From NCBI GenBank assembly GCA_905221605.1, contig CAJNDS010002168.1, positions 1,411,213-1,475,212 of the forward strand: a DNA stretch of 64,000 bases, given 5' to 3'. Positions 48,546 to 58,764 of the stretch are shown here, in pieces. The DNA is from Symbiodinium natans (Eukaryota; Sar; Dinophyceae; Suessiales; Symbiodiniaceae). The notes below the pieces were generated by a model, which was not told where the DNA came from, made no database searches, and saw only the letters and a program-made list of their open reading frames with translations. Each line of letters starts with the position of its first letter. Positions within the stretch are counted from its first letter, which is position 1. The translations under genes were made by a program, and so were the position numbers.

Positions 48546-49973
48546 ATGCGCGGCGGGCGCATTGGTGCCTTGGCCCTGGCCACCTCGGCCCTGATACTTC
48601 TCACAGTCTGGACCCGGAATGCGGAGGAACCTAGGTTGGATTTCGGGACATGTTGTAGTTTCCTTATTTGGGTTTATGCGGGGCCCTATATATATAATTT
48701 ATTATATTCATACAAATATATATATATATACACATGGATATATATATATATATGTGTGTGTACAGACATTTTTCAGGGTGTTTGAAAGCCGACCTAGGAA
48801 CCTCCGAAGGCGTCAAGAGCTCAACAAAGTTTTGAGCAACGGCCAGGACCACAGCTTCAACCCGCACGATGGTCAGCGGTAGAGGCGGTACAGGTGGGTA
48901 CAACGCCCAGCGTCACAGCTTCTACCTCTACCACCATTCAAGCACTGGTAGGCAAAATACGCCTGGAAAGGAGGAATCTGATCATAGCCGGAGACTCGAA
49001 CGATGAGCGCTTCTTCCGCTATTTCTGCAGGCGCCTGACAGGCATCTTCGATTCGATACTGTACACGGACAAGATTGTCAATCCTGTAGGCGAGTACCAC
49101 GGGAGGATCACGTGGCCAGGTATGGCCAGGATCATGACCTGCCATGATCCCCAGCGGAACATCAGCGCAGCCATGATTTTCCACCAAGGCCTGTACAGTA
49201 TTCCTCCGCAGCCGGGGTGGTACTTCGATTTTGCAAAGCGGAGGATGCACACCCACTACCCGGGTTCCGAAGGGAGGCAGGGTATCATCCCGGTCACTGA
49301 CCAAGCAAGGTACATCTGGCCGCAAGTGGTCCTTCAGCTGCTTCCCAAGCGCGAGAACATCTTGCTTCTCCAGTCTTCCATGTGGGACTCCTTTGCAGTC
49401 CTTGAGGGTATCACCGGCTCGCGAGTTTCACAGATGACTGAAGCCCAGCAACAGATGACGGTCGCGGCCAAAATCACCGCAGCGAATTTGACTGATTGGG
49501 GATGGCTGGATAGAGCCACACAGACATGGAGCTCCTGGCAGCAAGGTTTTCAGGAGAGCGGCTTGGCTGTGGTAGCCCGCCTTTGGCGCACCAACCCAAA
49601 CTGTCCACGGCTAGTCAGCGAAGGTTCCGCGATTGCCGTCCCTCTGAACGACCTCCACTCTGAAGCTGTCAAGGAGGCTGTCTGGAAAGAGCCCTGGCTG
49701 GGTACCTGCATAGTTGACCTGCAGAAGCACTTCGATGTTCAATCCGCGAGCCAGTGTGACAAGCATCACTTCACCAAAGAAGGCTGGCAAGCGTATTGGG
49801 AAGCTTTGAGTGAGTGCATCGAGATGCCACAAACCGTCAAGAAAAGAAGGTCTCGGGTACGACTGTGGCATGGCATGCGTGATGGTTCACGGGCAGTTAG
49901 AGATAGGATTCTCTGGGTCACAACCAATGTTACCCTCCTTTCCCTACTTTTCCAGCAGGATTTGCGGGCCTAG
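48546..49973 (+). CDS. Gene E: SGNH/GDSL-hydrolase-like protein with an N-terminal signal anchor
   Basis: Exon 1 (ATG 48546 to about 48605) reads MRGGRIGALALATSALILLT, a typical signal-anchor or signal peptide; candidate donor ACA|GTCTGG. Exon 2 starts about 48798 (acceptor CGACCTAG) and runs uninterrupted to TAG 49973. From VGTTPS (48894) it has 359 residues. LIIAGDSN (GDSN at 33-36) fits block I of the SGNH fold, and CDKHHFTKEG near the C terminus (Asp289, His292) fits the Asp-x-x-His block V. The catalytic Ser would be Ser35. These motifs occur in secreted or Golgi esterases and glycan acyl-transferases (PC-esterase type); the substrate cannot be told. A basic tail (KKRRSR) and a hydrophobic C-terminal segment follow. 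The intron contains a (TA)n tract. Exon boundaries at 48605/48798 are uncertain. Confidence 0.7.
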
Positions 49974-50282
49974 ATTTGCGGGATTTTCGCGTTCAACACT
50001 TCGCAGAAGTGCCAAGGGCTGCTTGCTTGAAGGTACTGCCAGCTTAGACAGCACAAGTCTTCAGATGATCGTTTTGTCAACGAAGGGTTCCGAATCCGAA
50101 CCTGTCCTGATGCGCCATAGCAGGTCCCCAAGACTCAAAAATCCGCAACCCTAAACCCTAGGGTTGGCCAAGCCACAACAAGATTTGTTGTGCGGCGTTT
50201 GTGCCCCCTGGAGGTTCAATATTTAGTGGCCTATGTCTTGGGGTTGAGGTTCAGGGTTTGGCGTTCGGGGTTTTGGGGTTAC

Positions 50283-50398
50283 TAAACCCTAAACCCTAAA
50301 CCCTAAACCCTAAACCCTAAACCCTAAACCCTAAACCCTAAACCCTAAACCCTAAACCCTAAACCCTAAACCCTAAACCCTAAACCCTAAACCCTAAA
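50283..50398. repeat. CCCTAAA array
   Basis: About 16 perfect units downstream of the SGNH-like gene, upstream of the candidate exon 50448-50520. Confidence 0.9.
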
Positions 50399-50447
50399 CC
50401 TTCTCTGGGCTTCCATTTTCTTGCCTGCCTTCGGCCCGCGACCCGAG

Positions 50448-50782
50448 GCCCCATCGGCGCCCGGTGGGGGGTGCTGACCACATCGTGCCAGGCTGTGGGC
50501 AGGCAACCTGCCTCGAGGACGTGTTTAGGGTTTAGGGTTTAGGGTTTCGGGTTTAGGGTTTAGGGTTTAGGGTTTAGTCACGGGCACCATTTTTTTCTCA
50601 CGGAGGCTTCTCAATAAATAGGGGCACGCTTTTTTTGGCTCAGTTCGAGAAGCACTGGTTGTACGTCGTGCTGGCGGAAGAAAGGGTGAATGGTTAGCAA
50701 GAGGGGTGGACCATACCATGCTTGCCTGCGTGTGCCGACGTCTTGGTCGTGGGTCGAACTTCGTCCCACCTGAATTCAAGGG
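50448..50782 (+). CDS. Gene F exon run: 50448-50520, 50644-50685, 50702-50782
   Basis: 50448: acceptor GACCCGAG, donor GAGGAC|GTGTTTAGGG, reads GARWGVLTTSCQAVGRQPAS. 50644: acceptor TTTTTGGCTCAG, donor GAAAGG|GTGAAT, exactly 14 codons FEKHWLYVVLAEER with near-perfect splice sites. 50702: acceptor GTTAGCAAG, donor at GTTTAGGG, reads LACVCRRLGRGSNFVPPEFK. The gap 50686-50701 is only 16 nt, so the last two may form one exon in another frame. A long opposite-strand frame here (50567-50887) is an alternative. Confidence 0.5.
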
Positions 50783-53700
50783 GTTTAGGGTTGACATTGC
50801 TGGCTCTTTGGAGGGAAGTCTTGTTCCCGGTATAATCTCTTGAAGGGTTACGTCACGGCATATGAGGCACCTTGAGTTAAGCCCCAAATCCTAAACCCTA
50901 GCCCTAAACCCTAAACCCTAAACCCTAAACCCTAAACCCTAAACCCTAAACCCTAAACCCTATGGGTTCCCCTCCACTCCCAAGAGAAGGATGCCTCACC
51001 GGCACCAGGGAGGCGCCACTTCGGGGCCGCAAGCTGAGCTGGGTTTAGGGTTTAGGGTTTAGGGTTTAGGGTTTGGGGTTTAGGGTTTAGGGTTTAGGGT
51101 TTAGGGTATAGGGTTTAGGGTTTAGGGCTTTTCAGGGCTTTTCAGGGCTTTTCAGGGCTTTAGGGGTTTAGGGGTTGAAGGGGTTGAAGGGTTTGCAGGG
51201 TTTGCAGGGGTTGAGGGGTTTTGGGATTCTGGGAGCTGGGGGGTTGGGAATTTGAGGGCTTCAGGGCTTTTGGGGTTTGGGGTTCAGGGCTTAGGGGGCT
51301 GAGGGTTCACGGTTCGGGGTTGGGGTTTAGGGTTTCGGTCTATGGAAAAGATTGGCAGGGCTTGTGTCTTTGTAATCGCTCACAAAAGACGGCTTTTTAC
51401 ATAAACATGATCCCACGCGGGACCTTAGTTTAGGACGGTGTAGAAGTACAAAGCAACAGTTTAGTAAGTCAGTCTAGTACGTGTACATACATATATACAC
51501 ACACTATACACATACATTGATTGTTATCTGCCCCTCTGCTCCCCCTGCCCACCCAACAAACTCTACAGAGAAGTGCGACTTTCTTGCCCGGAAGGCGTAA
51601 AAAAAGGGAGCAGTCCAGGGCGGCGGGGAGTGAGCATACACAGACTGGCATTTGCCAACATAGGGGTGTGATATCCATACAATGCCTGTTGTAGAGAGCC
51701 CCCCCCCTCCCCCCAAACAAAAAGAATTGAAAAGGGTACAGCCCTGCTTTCGAAGTCTTCATATCTGTATTGTCCTTATGACTTCTTCTTCTTCTTAATG
51801 TCTGTGAGCTGCTGCGCGGATCCTCAGTTCCTGTCTGGCCTCAAGACGGGGGGGCTTAGGGAGTTGGGAGGCCAGTCGCTTGGCATCCCGCTGTACTTGG
51901 AGGTTCATGGGTATTTACAACTGGGGGTCTATGTAGGGCACTAGGACATAGACTAGGCCGTTATTCCTTTTGGGGGGTTTAGGTTCCCTTTTCAGCCACT
52001 TCAACCAGGAAGGGTACCCTATTTATTCCTACGGTACTCTTGGGTCCAGGGTAACTCTAGTTACAGCCGGTTCTGCCCTTATTTTGGATTAGACCTCTTT
52101 TTAGGGGACTTATAACCCTACTTGTGACTACCCCCAAACCTAAACCCCAAGCCATTTCATAGCCCCACTTGCAACTACCCGGTCTTCCTCGAAGATTGCA
52201 CCAACGCAAACGCCAAAGGTCAGAGACAACATCGGGGCCGGCTTTACGTTCGACAAGTCCCGCTGCGAAGTGCGCGCCCTTGCTTGAAGGTTCATGCTCA
52301 TGAGTGGGAACTGCAAGACAGCACAGGGATACCATAGAGGGGACAGACAGACCCCGAACCCTCAGATCCGACTCGAAGTCTGCCGAAAAAGAGCACCCGA
52401 AGCCCTAAGCCCCAAACCCGTGAGGGCTTCATCGGCTATGGCAAGCAGCGCATCCCAGAGAAGGCGGGGAAGCGGGGGGGGGGGGCGGGGGGGGAGAGCC
52501 AACCATTAGGCTTCGTGCAAGGCAGACAGTGGTTTCCACGCACGGAATGCACTTGAATGTTAAACGGGGTCGGAATAATTACTAGTACTAGTCCCTTGTA
52601 GTCCCTGTATAAATCTACGATAACAACCCCTAAAACCCTGTTCTAACTTTTCTGGCCCCTATATTGCGCGGGTGCTTTGAGATGGACTCTCAGCATGGCA
52701 AGAAGGAAGGAGTGAGGAAGGGGTGGCAAGCTGAACACGTGTACGCTAAGGTCCTCGCACTTTGCTCTACTTCTGCCATACGCTGCCTTTACACTGTACC
52801 CTGACTTCGTGTGTGTTTAGCACAGTTGAAGGTTCATGGGTAGCTCTAAGTAAAGAAGTACAAAGAAGGTTACACCAGTTGTAACTGTAGTTACCTTACT
52901 TAACTACCCATGAACCTTAGACTTGACTACCCATGAACCTCCAGGTAAGCCGAAAGCCGATCGACCCACCTAAACCCTAAACCCTAAACCCTAAACCCTA
53001 AACCCTAAACCCTAAACCCTAAACCCTAAACCCTAAACCGCAGTGGGCAGTGCAAGTCCGCGCCGTGAGAGGCACACCTCCTCGGTGCCCTGTCCCGGGC
53101 ATCTGACTGCCCTGGCCGCCACGGCCACGCCAGGCCCGGAGTTGAGGCTTTAAGGGTTGAGGGTTTAGGGTTGAGGGTTTAGGGTTTAGGGTTCGGGAGC
53201 ACCCATATAGTGCGTATGGTTGCCCTCGAAGATTGCGCCTGGCCCGGCGATAACCATGAATCATTCAAGCAGTTCCTGGCATTTGAGAGGTTTAGGGCCG
53301 GGTCAAGTTGCTTGCAGGGCTCAATGTGGAGGTCTGTGTGGTTTCGGGTTTAGGGTTTAGGGTTTAGGGTCTAGCGCTTTAGGGCTTTAAACAGATCACG
53401 GGGCTTAGGAAGGTCTAGGGTCTGGGGTAGGGGGGTTAACAACAATTCACGGCACATCCTGACCGTGAGCCAGGATGAAACCTTTAAGGTTTAGGGTTAG
53501 GGGTTAGGGCTTAGGGTTTAGACACGAAACCCTGAACCGCTTCCCAGGTCCCACCAGCCCGCCTGATCCACACAAATTCCTGAGAGTTTTCCAGCAGTTT
53601 TTTCCCCCCAAGGTGCTCTACTTCAGGGTTGATGTGGTCATTTCTCAAAATCATGGTTCCTGTTTGGGCCCGAATAGTACGGGCCGTCTTAAAATAGTAA

Positions 53701-56700
53701 CCCCCCAAAAAATGTATGTACTAGGCAGCAACGACCTCTGACTGCAAGCAGAGAGCTATATGTGTGGTCATATCATGGTAGCACTCCACCCTCGGGCCTA
53801 AACTCTGAACTTCCTAGACCCTTGCACCCTTTCACCCTAAACCCTAAACCCTAAACCATTTCACACTATACCCTGCATAGCCCTAAACCCTAAACCCTAC
53901 ACCCTAAACCCTGAACCCTAAACCCAAAACCCAAAACCAGGGTTTAGAGGAACCTCTGTGGGTGCCAGGGATGACGACTACCAGGATGGCATTGAGCGCG
54001 GAATTGGACACGGAAAGCAGGGGAACCCACACTTTCTGGGAAGGTTTCATGTCAGGTTACAGGTTTGTGGTTTCGGGTTTGGGGTTTAGGGTTTAGGGTT
54101 TAGGGTTTAGGGTGCAAGATATTGGGTTTAGGTTTTCTTTTTGGCTGGGGAGGGTGAAAGGGGGGAGGGGGGAGGGGGAAAGGGGGCAGGGGGAGGTTTG
54201 TGCACCCACGCAGCGGGTCAATTTCTGGCTGCTATTCTGCAACTAGAGGCCCAGTAACCAGACAAGGGTTTAGGGTTCAGGGTTTAGGGCTTAGGGTTTA
54301 GTATGGGCACCTGGTTCCATGGCATTGCTACTACAAACTCTACAACTGTAGGGTTTAGGGTTTAGGGTTGCAAGCTCTTACAAACTTGTGTTCTTGTTAG
54401 TCTCCAGGTCATTTCTGAAAATGTGAAGAAAGCCCTAAACCTAAGCCCTAAACCGTCGCACTGGACCCCTCACTCTCTCTGCCCACGATGAAGACAACAC
54501 AAGGGGCTGGCTTTCCGAAATTAGGCGTATCCTTGTTGGGGTCGTACAGTAGGTTATAAGCACCTCAGGAGCAATAAGGGGATTTGGGGAGAGTACTGTA
54601 ACTATCCTGTGGAAGTTGACCGGATTGTTTTTCGACGTGCGTTTGTTAAACCGTATGAGCCCTGTAAACCCCATAAAATCTATAAACCCTGTAAACCCTA
54701 ACCCTATAAACCCTACATACCCTTTAAACCCTATGAACCCTATAAACTTTAAACCCTGCAAACCCTACAAACCCTGTAAGCCCTATAAACCCTATAAACC
54801 CTACAAACCCTACAAACCCTATAAACCGTACAAACCCCCCCCCCCCCCTTTAACTCTACACACCCTAGAAACCCTGGAAGTCCTATGCTGTCTGCTTTGT
54901 GTGGAACCTCGAAGTTGCACTTGCACCCTGCGAGAAGAAGCGAGGGAGCGAGACCTAAACCCTAAACCCTAAACCCTAAACCCTAAACCCTAACCGGCCC
55001 ATCTCTGTCGGCTCACCGGCGCGTGTCCTGGGAAACCAGCGCCCGAGTTTTCAGCTTGTTGAGCGTGCCGCGTCCTCAACAGGACCCTCCTCGGGATTGT
55101 AATGGTTTAGGGTTTAGGGTTTAGCGGTTTAGGGTTTAGGGTGTTAGGGTTTGACTTGGGGTGTTCGTAGAGTCCTGAACAGGGATTGTAATCGGGCGTT
55201 CTATACTCCCTAAGCCCTAAACCCTAAACCCTCCCTATTATTGAGGACTGTTAGTAGAAGGGAGAACATCCAGTTGAGGTTGCGCCACTTCAACACCACC
55301 GAACCTGAAAGCTGTCCCAAATCATGAGTAAGCTTGTACCTTTAAAGATGGGTGTGTATTTATTATACTACATGTAAAAAACATATTATATATATATATG
55401 TTAGGTATATAATGTATATATGTATGTAATGTGTATATATATATATACATCATATTTGTGAAACGTACTCCTGGTACAACGCCACCTTCATTTCTGAGCC
55501 CTGAGGCCCAGTTTGCTTGACGAAGCCAGCATACCATATACGGGAGGGGGCATCCTCCGTCCTGGACCCTCAACATCTGGGCAGACTTAACAGACCACGT
55601 TCCTTCCCCACCCTAAACCCTAAAAACCCCAAACCCCAAACCCCAAACCCTAAAACCCCAAACCCTAACAGAAACAAGCAAGCCTACGCCCCAAACCCCA
55701 CACCCTACACCCAAGCTTGAAACCCTGAGATTCCTCAAGGTTCGATTTGTTGCTTAAGAACCTCCCCCAAAAAACAACAGAAGCAAATTTCTTCCTTGTA
55801 AGGTCACACAAGGATCTTATTTTTCCGGGGAGGTGCTGAAGCAGCTGTATATAAGCTCGACCTGTCATAAAGGTTTATGGTCTCAGGTTCTATGGGCTTC
55901 GATCGCAAGCACCCTACCCTGAATTGAGCGAGTTCCCTAAACCCTAAACCCTAAACCCTGAAGCCCAGATTTTTTCGTTTCTTCCGAGACCGAGGCAAAG
56001 CTTCCTGACCCCTTCCTGTCACGCTCATGGCCATGGCATTGCCCAGCTTCGCATCCACCCAGGCACTGGCTTGTGCGCCCTAAACCCTGAACCCTGAACC
56101 CTAAACCCTACATAAACCCTAACCCTCTCTACCTATGTATATTTAAAACTTTAATGGGCTGTGCTCCCGGTTTGGGTCATTTAGGATTTAGGATTTAGGA
56201 TTTAGGGTTCAGGGGCCTCTCTGGGCCTGGACCTCTCCTTTAGGATTCAGGATTCAGGATTTAGGATTTAGGGTTTAGGGTTTAGGATTTAGGATTTAGG
56301 ATTTAGGGTTAGGGTTTAGGGTTTTAGGATTTAAGGGATTTAGGGTTTAGGGCTTTCCGGGGGCCCCCCCCCCGGGACGCAGGTTGTCCCGGGGCCCCCC
56401 CGGGACAATGTCCCCGGGACCCCCCCCCCGGGACAGGTGTCCCCGGGCCTCTCCGGGACGCCCCGGCACACCCCCAGGATTTTTCCTTGCGGACCTTTCT
56501 GGGGACTCTTTGAGGCCTTTTGGGCTTTTGAAAAGCTATTTTGACCGTAGTGGTGCTTTGGGGTAAAAGGGAGGGGCCCCGAAACCGTCGATTTTAGTAC
56601 TAAGAAGCGGCAATTTGCGGGGCCAGGCAATCCTGGGTTCACTCACCCCTTTCTGGGGGGCTTTTTGTAGCTTTCTGGGGCTTTTGAAAGCTATCTGGGG

Positions 56701-56809
56701 CTGTGGTGGTGCTGGTTGGTGGTAGATGGCTGTGTTGCGAGCCGAATGAGAAAATTGGTTGTGATAAACAAATAGGTTAGGTAAGGGAATATATATATAT
56801 ATACATACA

Positions 56810-56841
<32 letters not shown>

Positions 56842-58488
56842 ATTTCAGATTGAAAAGGGATTCTGGGAGGGAGGGGGGATTGCCAAACATGTGGGGTGAT
56901 GCCAAACACCCTTAGTGAATGCTCGACAAGATGCTAAACCCTAAACCCCTAAACCCCCTAACCCTAAACCCCAAACCCTAACCCTAAACCCTAGCCCTAA
57001 ACCCTAAACCCTATCAACCCTAAACCCGACACCCTTTGCGGGCCCTTCTTCTCATTGGGTAGCCACTGGATTCCCAAGCAGCCTTTCAACTACCAGAAGA
57101 AGAGTTTAGGGTTTAGGGTTTAGGGTTTAGGGGTTAGGGTTAGGCGTTAGGGTTTGGGTACCCTGAAGGGGGAGCTACTTTCTAGATCTCTCAGGAGTGT
57201 CGGGTCGGAGACAGCACAGTACCTCCTCTATAGGGTTTAGGGTTGAGGGGTAATCTCCCAGCCCTAACCCTACCCCCCCCCCCCCCCCCAAAGCAAAAAA
57301 ACAAAGTGGCTTATGGTTTAGGGTTTAGGGTTTAGGGTTTGCGCAAAGAAAACTCCAAAACGTCCAGCAACGAAAACTTCCACACAAGAAAGGCTGAGTC
57401 ACTCAAATCCCCCACCAACAGAAGCTCCAAGAGTTCCGCTTCTCACAAAGTCTCAAAAGCACCAAAGAAACGCCTTCAACAAAAAACAAAAAGACCGAGA
57501 CTTTCGGTCAAACTTCGGACGCGAACCCCACACAATTTCTGTGCACCCACCCTCAACCCCTCAACCCCTCAACCCCTCAACCCCTCAACCCCTCAACCCC
57601 TCAACCCCTCAACCCCTCAACCCCTCAACCCCTCAGCACTAAAACCCTGGTAGTGGTGCCTGCTCGGCAGGTGAAGGGCAAGAAGGAGAGGAGTGCCACG
57701 CCCAGGGGGACCATGGGGTCTCTCAGGGGTTTCCCTACCACCCCCCCTCTCTACTACTTAGGGTTTAGGGTTTAGGGTTTAGGGTTTAGGGTTTAGGGTT
57801 TAGGGTTTAGGGTTTAGGGTTTAGGGTTTAGGGTTTAGGGTTTAGGGTTTAGGGATACTACCCCCCTAGGTTCCCCGCTTAAATAACCTTAATTAGGCCT
57901 AATTTTCTCCCCATAGCCTTAATTATGGGGGGGAACCCTGGGATGGGGGGGGGGTAGTATAGAGGGAGTAGGGGAAACCATGGGATCTAAGGACAGCAGC
58001 TGAGCTTTTCGGTTCACGTAGTTTGCAGTAGTTTCTGGGGCTTAGGGTTTCTGGGGGTTAGGGTTTAGGGTTTAGGGGCTAGGGGTTAGGGGTTAGGGTT
58101 AGGGGTTTAGGGTTTAGGGGGTTTAGGGTTTAAGACGTGGGGTGGGGAGGCGTTCGCAAGCTGAAGGCTGCCACGCCGCTGTTCTCAGGTGTCCTGAAAT
58201 GGGTCGCTTCTCCAAAAAGACTGGCTGGTTCTTAGTAGGGAATGAGGGAATGAGAGCCCTATATCATCCCTTAAAGGGGTATAAATAGGGCCCTCATTCC
58301 CTCATTCCCGGTTCTATGATAAGGCGGCCTGTCTAATTTAGGGTACCCCCAAAAAGGGGCAAAAAAATAGAGAGCTGGCCAAAAAGGTCCTCCGGCAATT
58401 GATTCGAAAGACCCGCGTCAAAAAGCAAACAGCACCCGAGTTTTCTCCTGAGGCTCTGCAAGGGCGGCCAGGATCCCTAGGCGATTAG
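50448..58488 (+). CDS. Gene F (model): multi-exon gene, function not identified
   Basis: Small exons on + from 50448 to a stop at TAG 58486-58488. The final exon is basic (LAKKVLRQLIRKTRVKK). Long phase-consistent runs occur at 53211-53717 and 58161-58488. Several exons start or end at telomere-like blocks or inverted-repeat elements. No domain recognised. The span may contain more than one gene: a possible C-terminal exon ends near 50870. Confidence 0.4.
51351..51427 (+). CDS. Gene F exon
   Basis: Acceptor CTATGGAAAAG, donor ACCTTA|GTTTAGG. Reads WQGLCLCNRSQKTAFYINMI. It follows a long G-rich mixed repeat (51040-51350). Confidence 0.5.
51469..51850. other. Stretch without a supported gene
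   Basis: T/C-rich and A-rich unique DNA with a C tract (51704-51714). Opposite-strand frames of 70 and 97 codons are present but no splice context or homology is visible. 51893-52140 is family A and family F material; short exon candidates lie at 52195-52218 (IAPTQTPK) and near 52450 (RIPEKAGKR). Confidence 0.5.
52825..52947. mobile_element. Family A element with a duplicated right end
   Basis: GAAGGTTCATGGGTAGC at the left; CTACCCATGAACCTT at 52904 and again CTACCCATGAACCTCCAGGTAAG at the right, where CAG|GTAAG-like sequence occurs. The right terminus is present twice in tandem. Confidence 0.7.
53068..53142 (+). CDS. Gene F exon
   Basis: Acceptor CGCCGTGAG; reads RHTSSVPCPGHLTALAATAT; likely donor CGGA|GTTGAGG. 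Preceded by a CCCTAAA array, followed by TTTAGGG-type DNA. Confidence 0.4.
53211..53717 (+). CDS. Gene F exon run: 53211-53289, 53318-53340, 53548-53717
   Basis: 53211: acceptor CCCATATAG, donor GAGAG|GTTTAGGG, reads WPGDNHESFKQFLAFER. 53318: acceptor GTTGCTTGCAG, donor TGTG|GTTTCGGG, reads RAQCGGLC. 53548: acceptor CGCTTCCCAG, open for 56 codons to donor ATGTAT|GTACTA, reads PDPHKFLRVFQQFFPPKVLY and SQNHGSCLGPNSTGRLKIVT. Phases agree. A shorter opposite-strand frame (53511-53708) is also fairly protein-like, but + has the splice signals. Confidence 0.65.
53969..54062 (+). CDS. Gene F exon
   Basis: Acceptor TGGGTGCCAG, donor GTTACAG|GTTTGTGG. Reads DDDYQDGIERGIGHGKQGNP then HFLGRFHVRLQ. It lies between a C-rich and a G-rich block. 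Confidence 0.6.
54494..54663 (+). CDS. Gene F exons 54494-54548 and 54569-54663
   Basis: 54494: reads TRGWLSEIRRILVGVVQ, donor GTACA|GTAGGT. 54569: acceptor GCACCTCAG, donor GAGCCCT|GTAAAC, reads GIWGEYCNYPVEVDRIVFRR then AFVKPYEP; it runs straight into the 9-bp CCCTGTAAA array, whose first unit supplies the donor. The 20-nt gap between them is short. A preceding exon-like stretch (VISENVKKALNL) lies near 54402. Confidence 0.55.
54656..54834. repeat. Variant 9-bp array CCCTRTAAA/CCCTACAAA
   Basis: About 19 copies of a 9-mer family (CCCTGTAAA, CCCTATAAA, CCCTACAAA). It is preceded by the exon 54569-54663 and runs into a C tract. Confidence 0.9.
55040..55098 (+). CDS. Gene F exon
   Basis: Acceptor GGAAACCAG, donor GGGATT|GTAATGG. 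Reads RPSFQLVERAASSTGPSSG. Its last 11 bases reappear after the telomere block (see findings). A following exon near 55277 ends CATGA|GTAAGC and reads TSTPPNLKAVPNH. Confidence 0.5.
55526..55598 (+). CDS. Gene F exon
   Basis: Acceptor CTTGACGAAG, donor GACCAC|GTTCCT. Reads REGASSVLDPQHLGRLNRPR. Confidence 0.5.
56178..56354. repeat. Variant TTTAGGA array
   Basis: Repeats of TTTAGGA and TTCAGGA mixed with TTTAGGG. The final G of the unit is A in most copies. Confidence 0.85.
56350..56478. other. Cluster of GGGAC/GTCCC palindromes
   Basis: Repeated CCCCGGGACA and TGTCCCCGGG motifs with C8-C9 runs between them give several overlapping perfect inverted repeats in about 120 bp. No coding signal. 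Striking secondary-structure potential on either strand. Confidence 0.7.
57339..57545 (+). CDS. Gene F lysine/serine-rich exon
   Basis: Follows GGGTTTGCGCAAAG. Two + frames are open: one reads SSKSSASHKVSKAPKKRLQQ, the other PTEAPRVPLLTKSQKHQRNA. Either would be a basic, probably disordered segment. It ends in the CCCCTCAA array. A following exon, 57672-57717, reads VKGKKERSATPRGTM. Confidence 0.4.
57546..57632. repeat. Variant 8-bp array CCCCTCAA
   Basis: About ten perfect octamers. An open frame runs through the array only because the repeat lacks stop codons in that frame; that part should not be read as protein. Confidence 0.93.
57759..57853. repeat. TTTAGGG array
   Basis: About 13 perfect G-strand units, followed directly by a copy of the dispersed family with CCCCCCTAGGTTCCCC ends (57854-57965). 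Confidence 0.9.
58161..58488 (+). CDS. Gene F terminal exons 58161-58227 and 58373-58488
   Basis: 58161: acceptor GTTCGCAAG, reads AATPLFSGVLKWVASPKRLA, donor GGCTG|GTTCTTAG at the start of a family E element. 58373: acceptor AAATAGAG, reads ELAKKVLRQLIRKTRVKKQT then APEFSPEALQGRPGSLGD and stops at TAG. Phase agrees. The basic helix-like stretch and clean stop make a credible C terminus. Confidence 0.65.
58215..58312. mobile_element. Dispersed family E, inverted-repeat element
   Basis: GGTTCTTAGTAGGGAATGAG at the left, CCCTCATTCCC at the right. The complete copy at 60430-60543 has GGTTCTTAGTAGGGAATGAG and CATTCCCTACTAAGAACC as perfect termini with a (TA)n core. Half-copies: 24733-24760 and 35030-35050. 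Its left end supplies the donor of the exons at 35034 and 58227. Confidence 0.8.
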
Positions 58489-58579
58489 TTGGGGGAGGGG
58501 GGCTGTTCTTAACCCTAAGCCCTAAACCCTGAACCCTAAACCCTTAACCCCAGGGCACCAAAGACGATGTGAAAGACAG

Positions 58580-58764
58580 GGATCGCAGTAGGCAGGTGTG
58601 TAGCGTGAACACCTTCGCCCGTAGGCTCGCAAGCGTCTAGAGGTCAGGATTTACCGCTCATCCCGTGAGCCTAATACCCTGCTAAACCATAGCGGGGCTC
58701 TCAATATTTCGAATGCCATAGGGGCGCCTATCTCCCAACGCTGCATGATTTCGGCCTCGGCAGG
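58580..58764 (+). CDS. Gene G exons 58580-58595 and 58625-about 58764
   Basis: 58580: acceptor GAAAGACAG, donor GGCAG|GTGTGT, a 16-nt exon (DRSRQ). 58625: acceptor TTCGCCCGTAG, open for over 45 codons reading LEVRIYRSSREPNTLLNHSG then NISNAIGAPISQRCMISASA. The gap between is 29 nt. Confidence 0.5.

Noticed and set aside
50567-50887. Minus-strand ORF of 106 codons
   Set aside because: Protein-like in part, but the + exon 50644-50685 inside it has near-perfect acceptor and donor and exact codon length. Kept only as an alternative.
55322-55576. Minus ORF with IYIYIYT-rich run, and similar frames at 13647-13965, 16996-17202, 26680-26946 and 56536-56909
   Set aside because: Produced by (TA)n and (TATG)n microsatellites.
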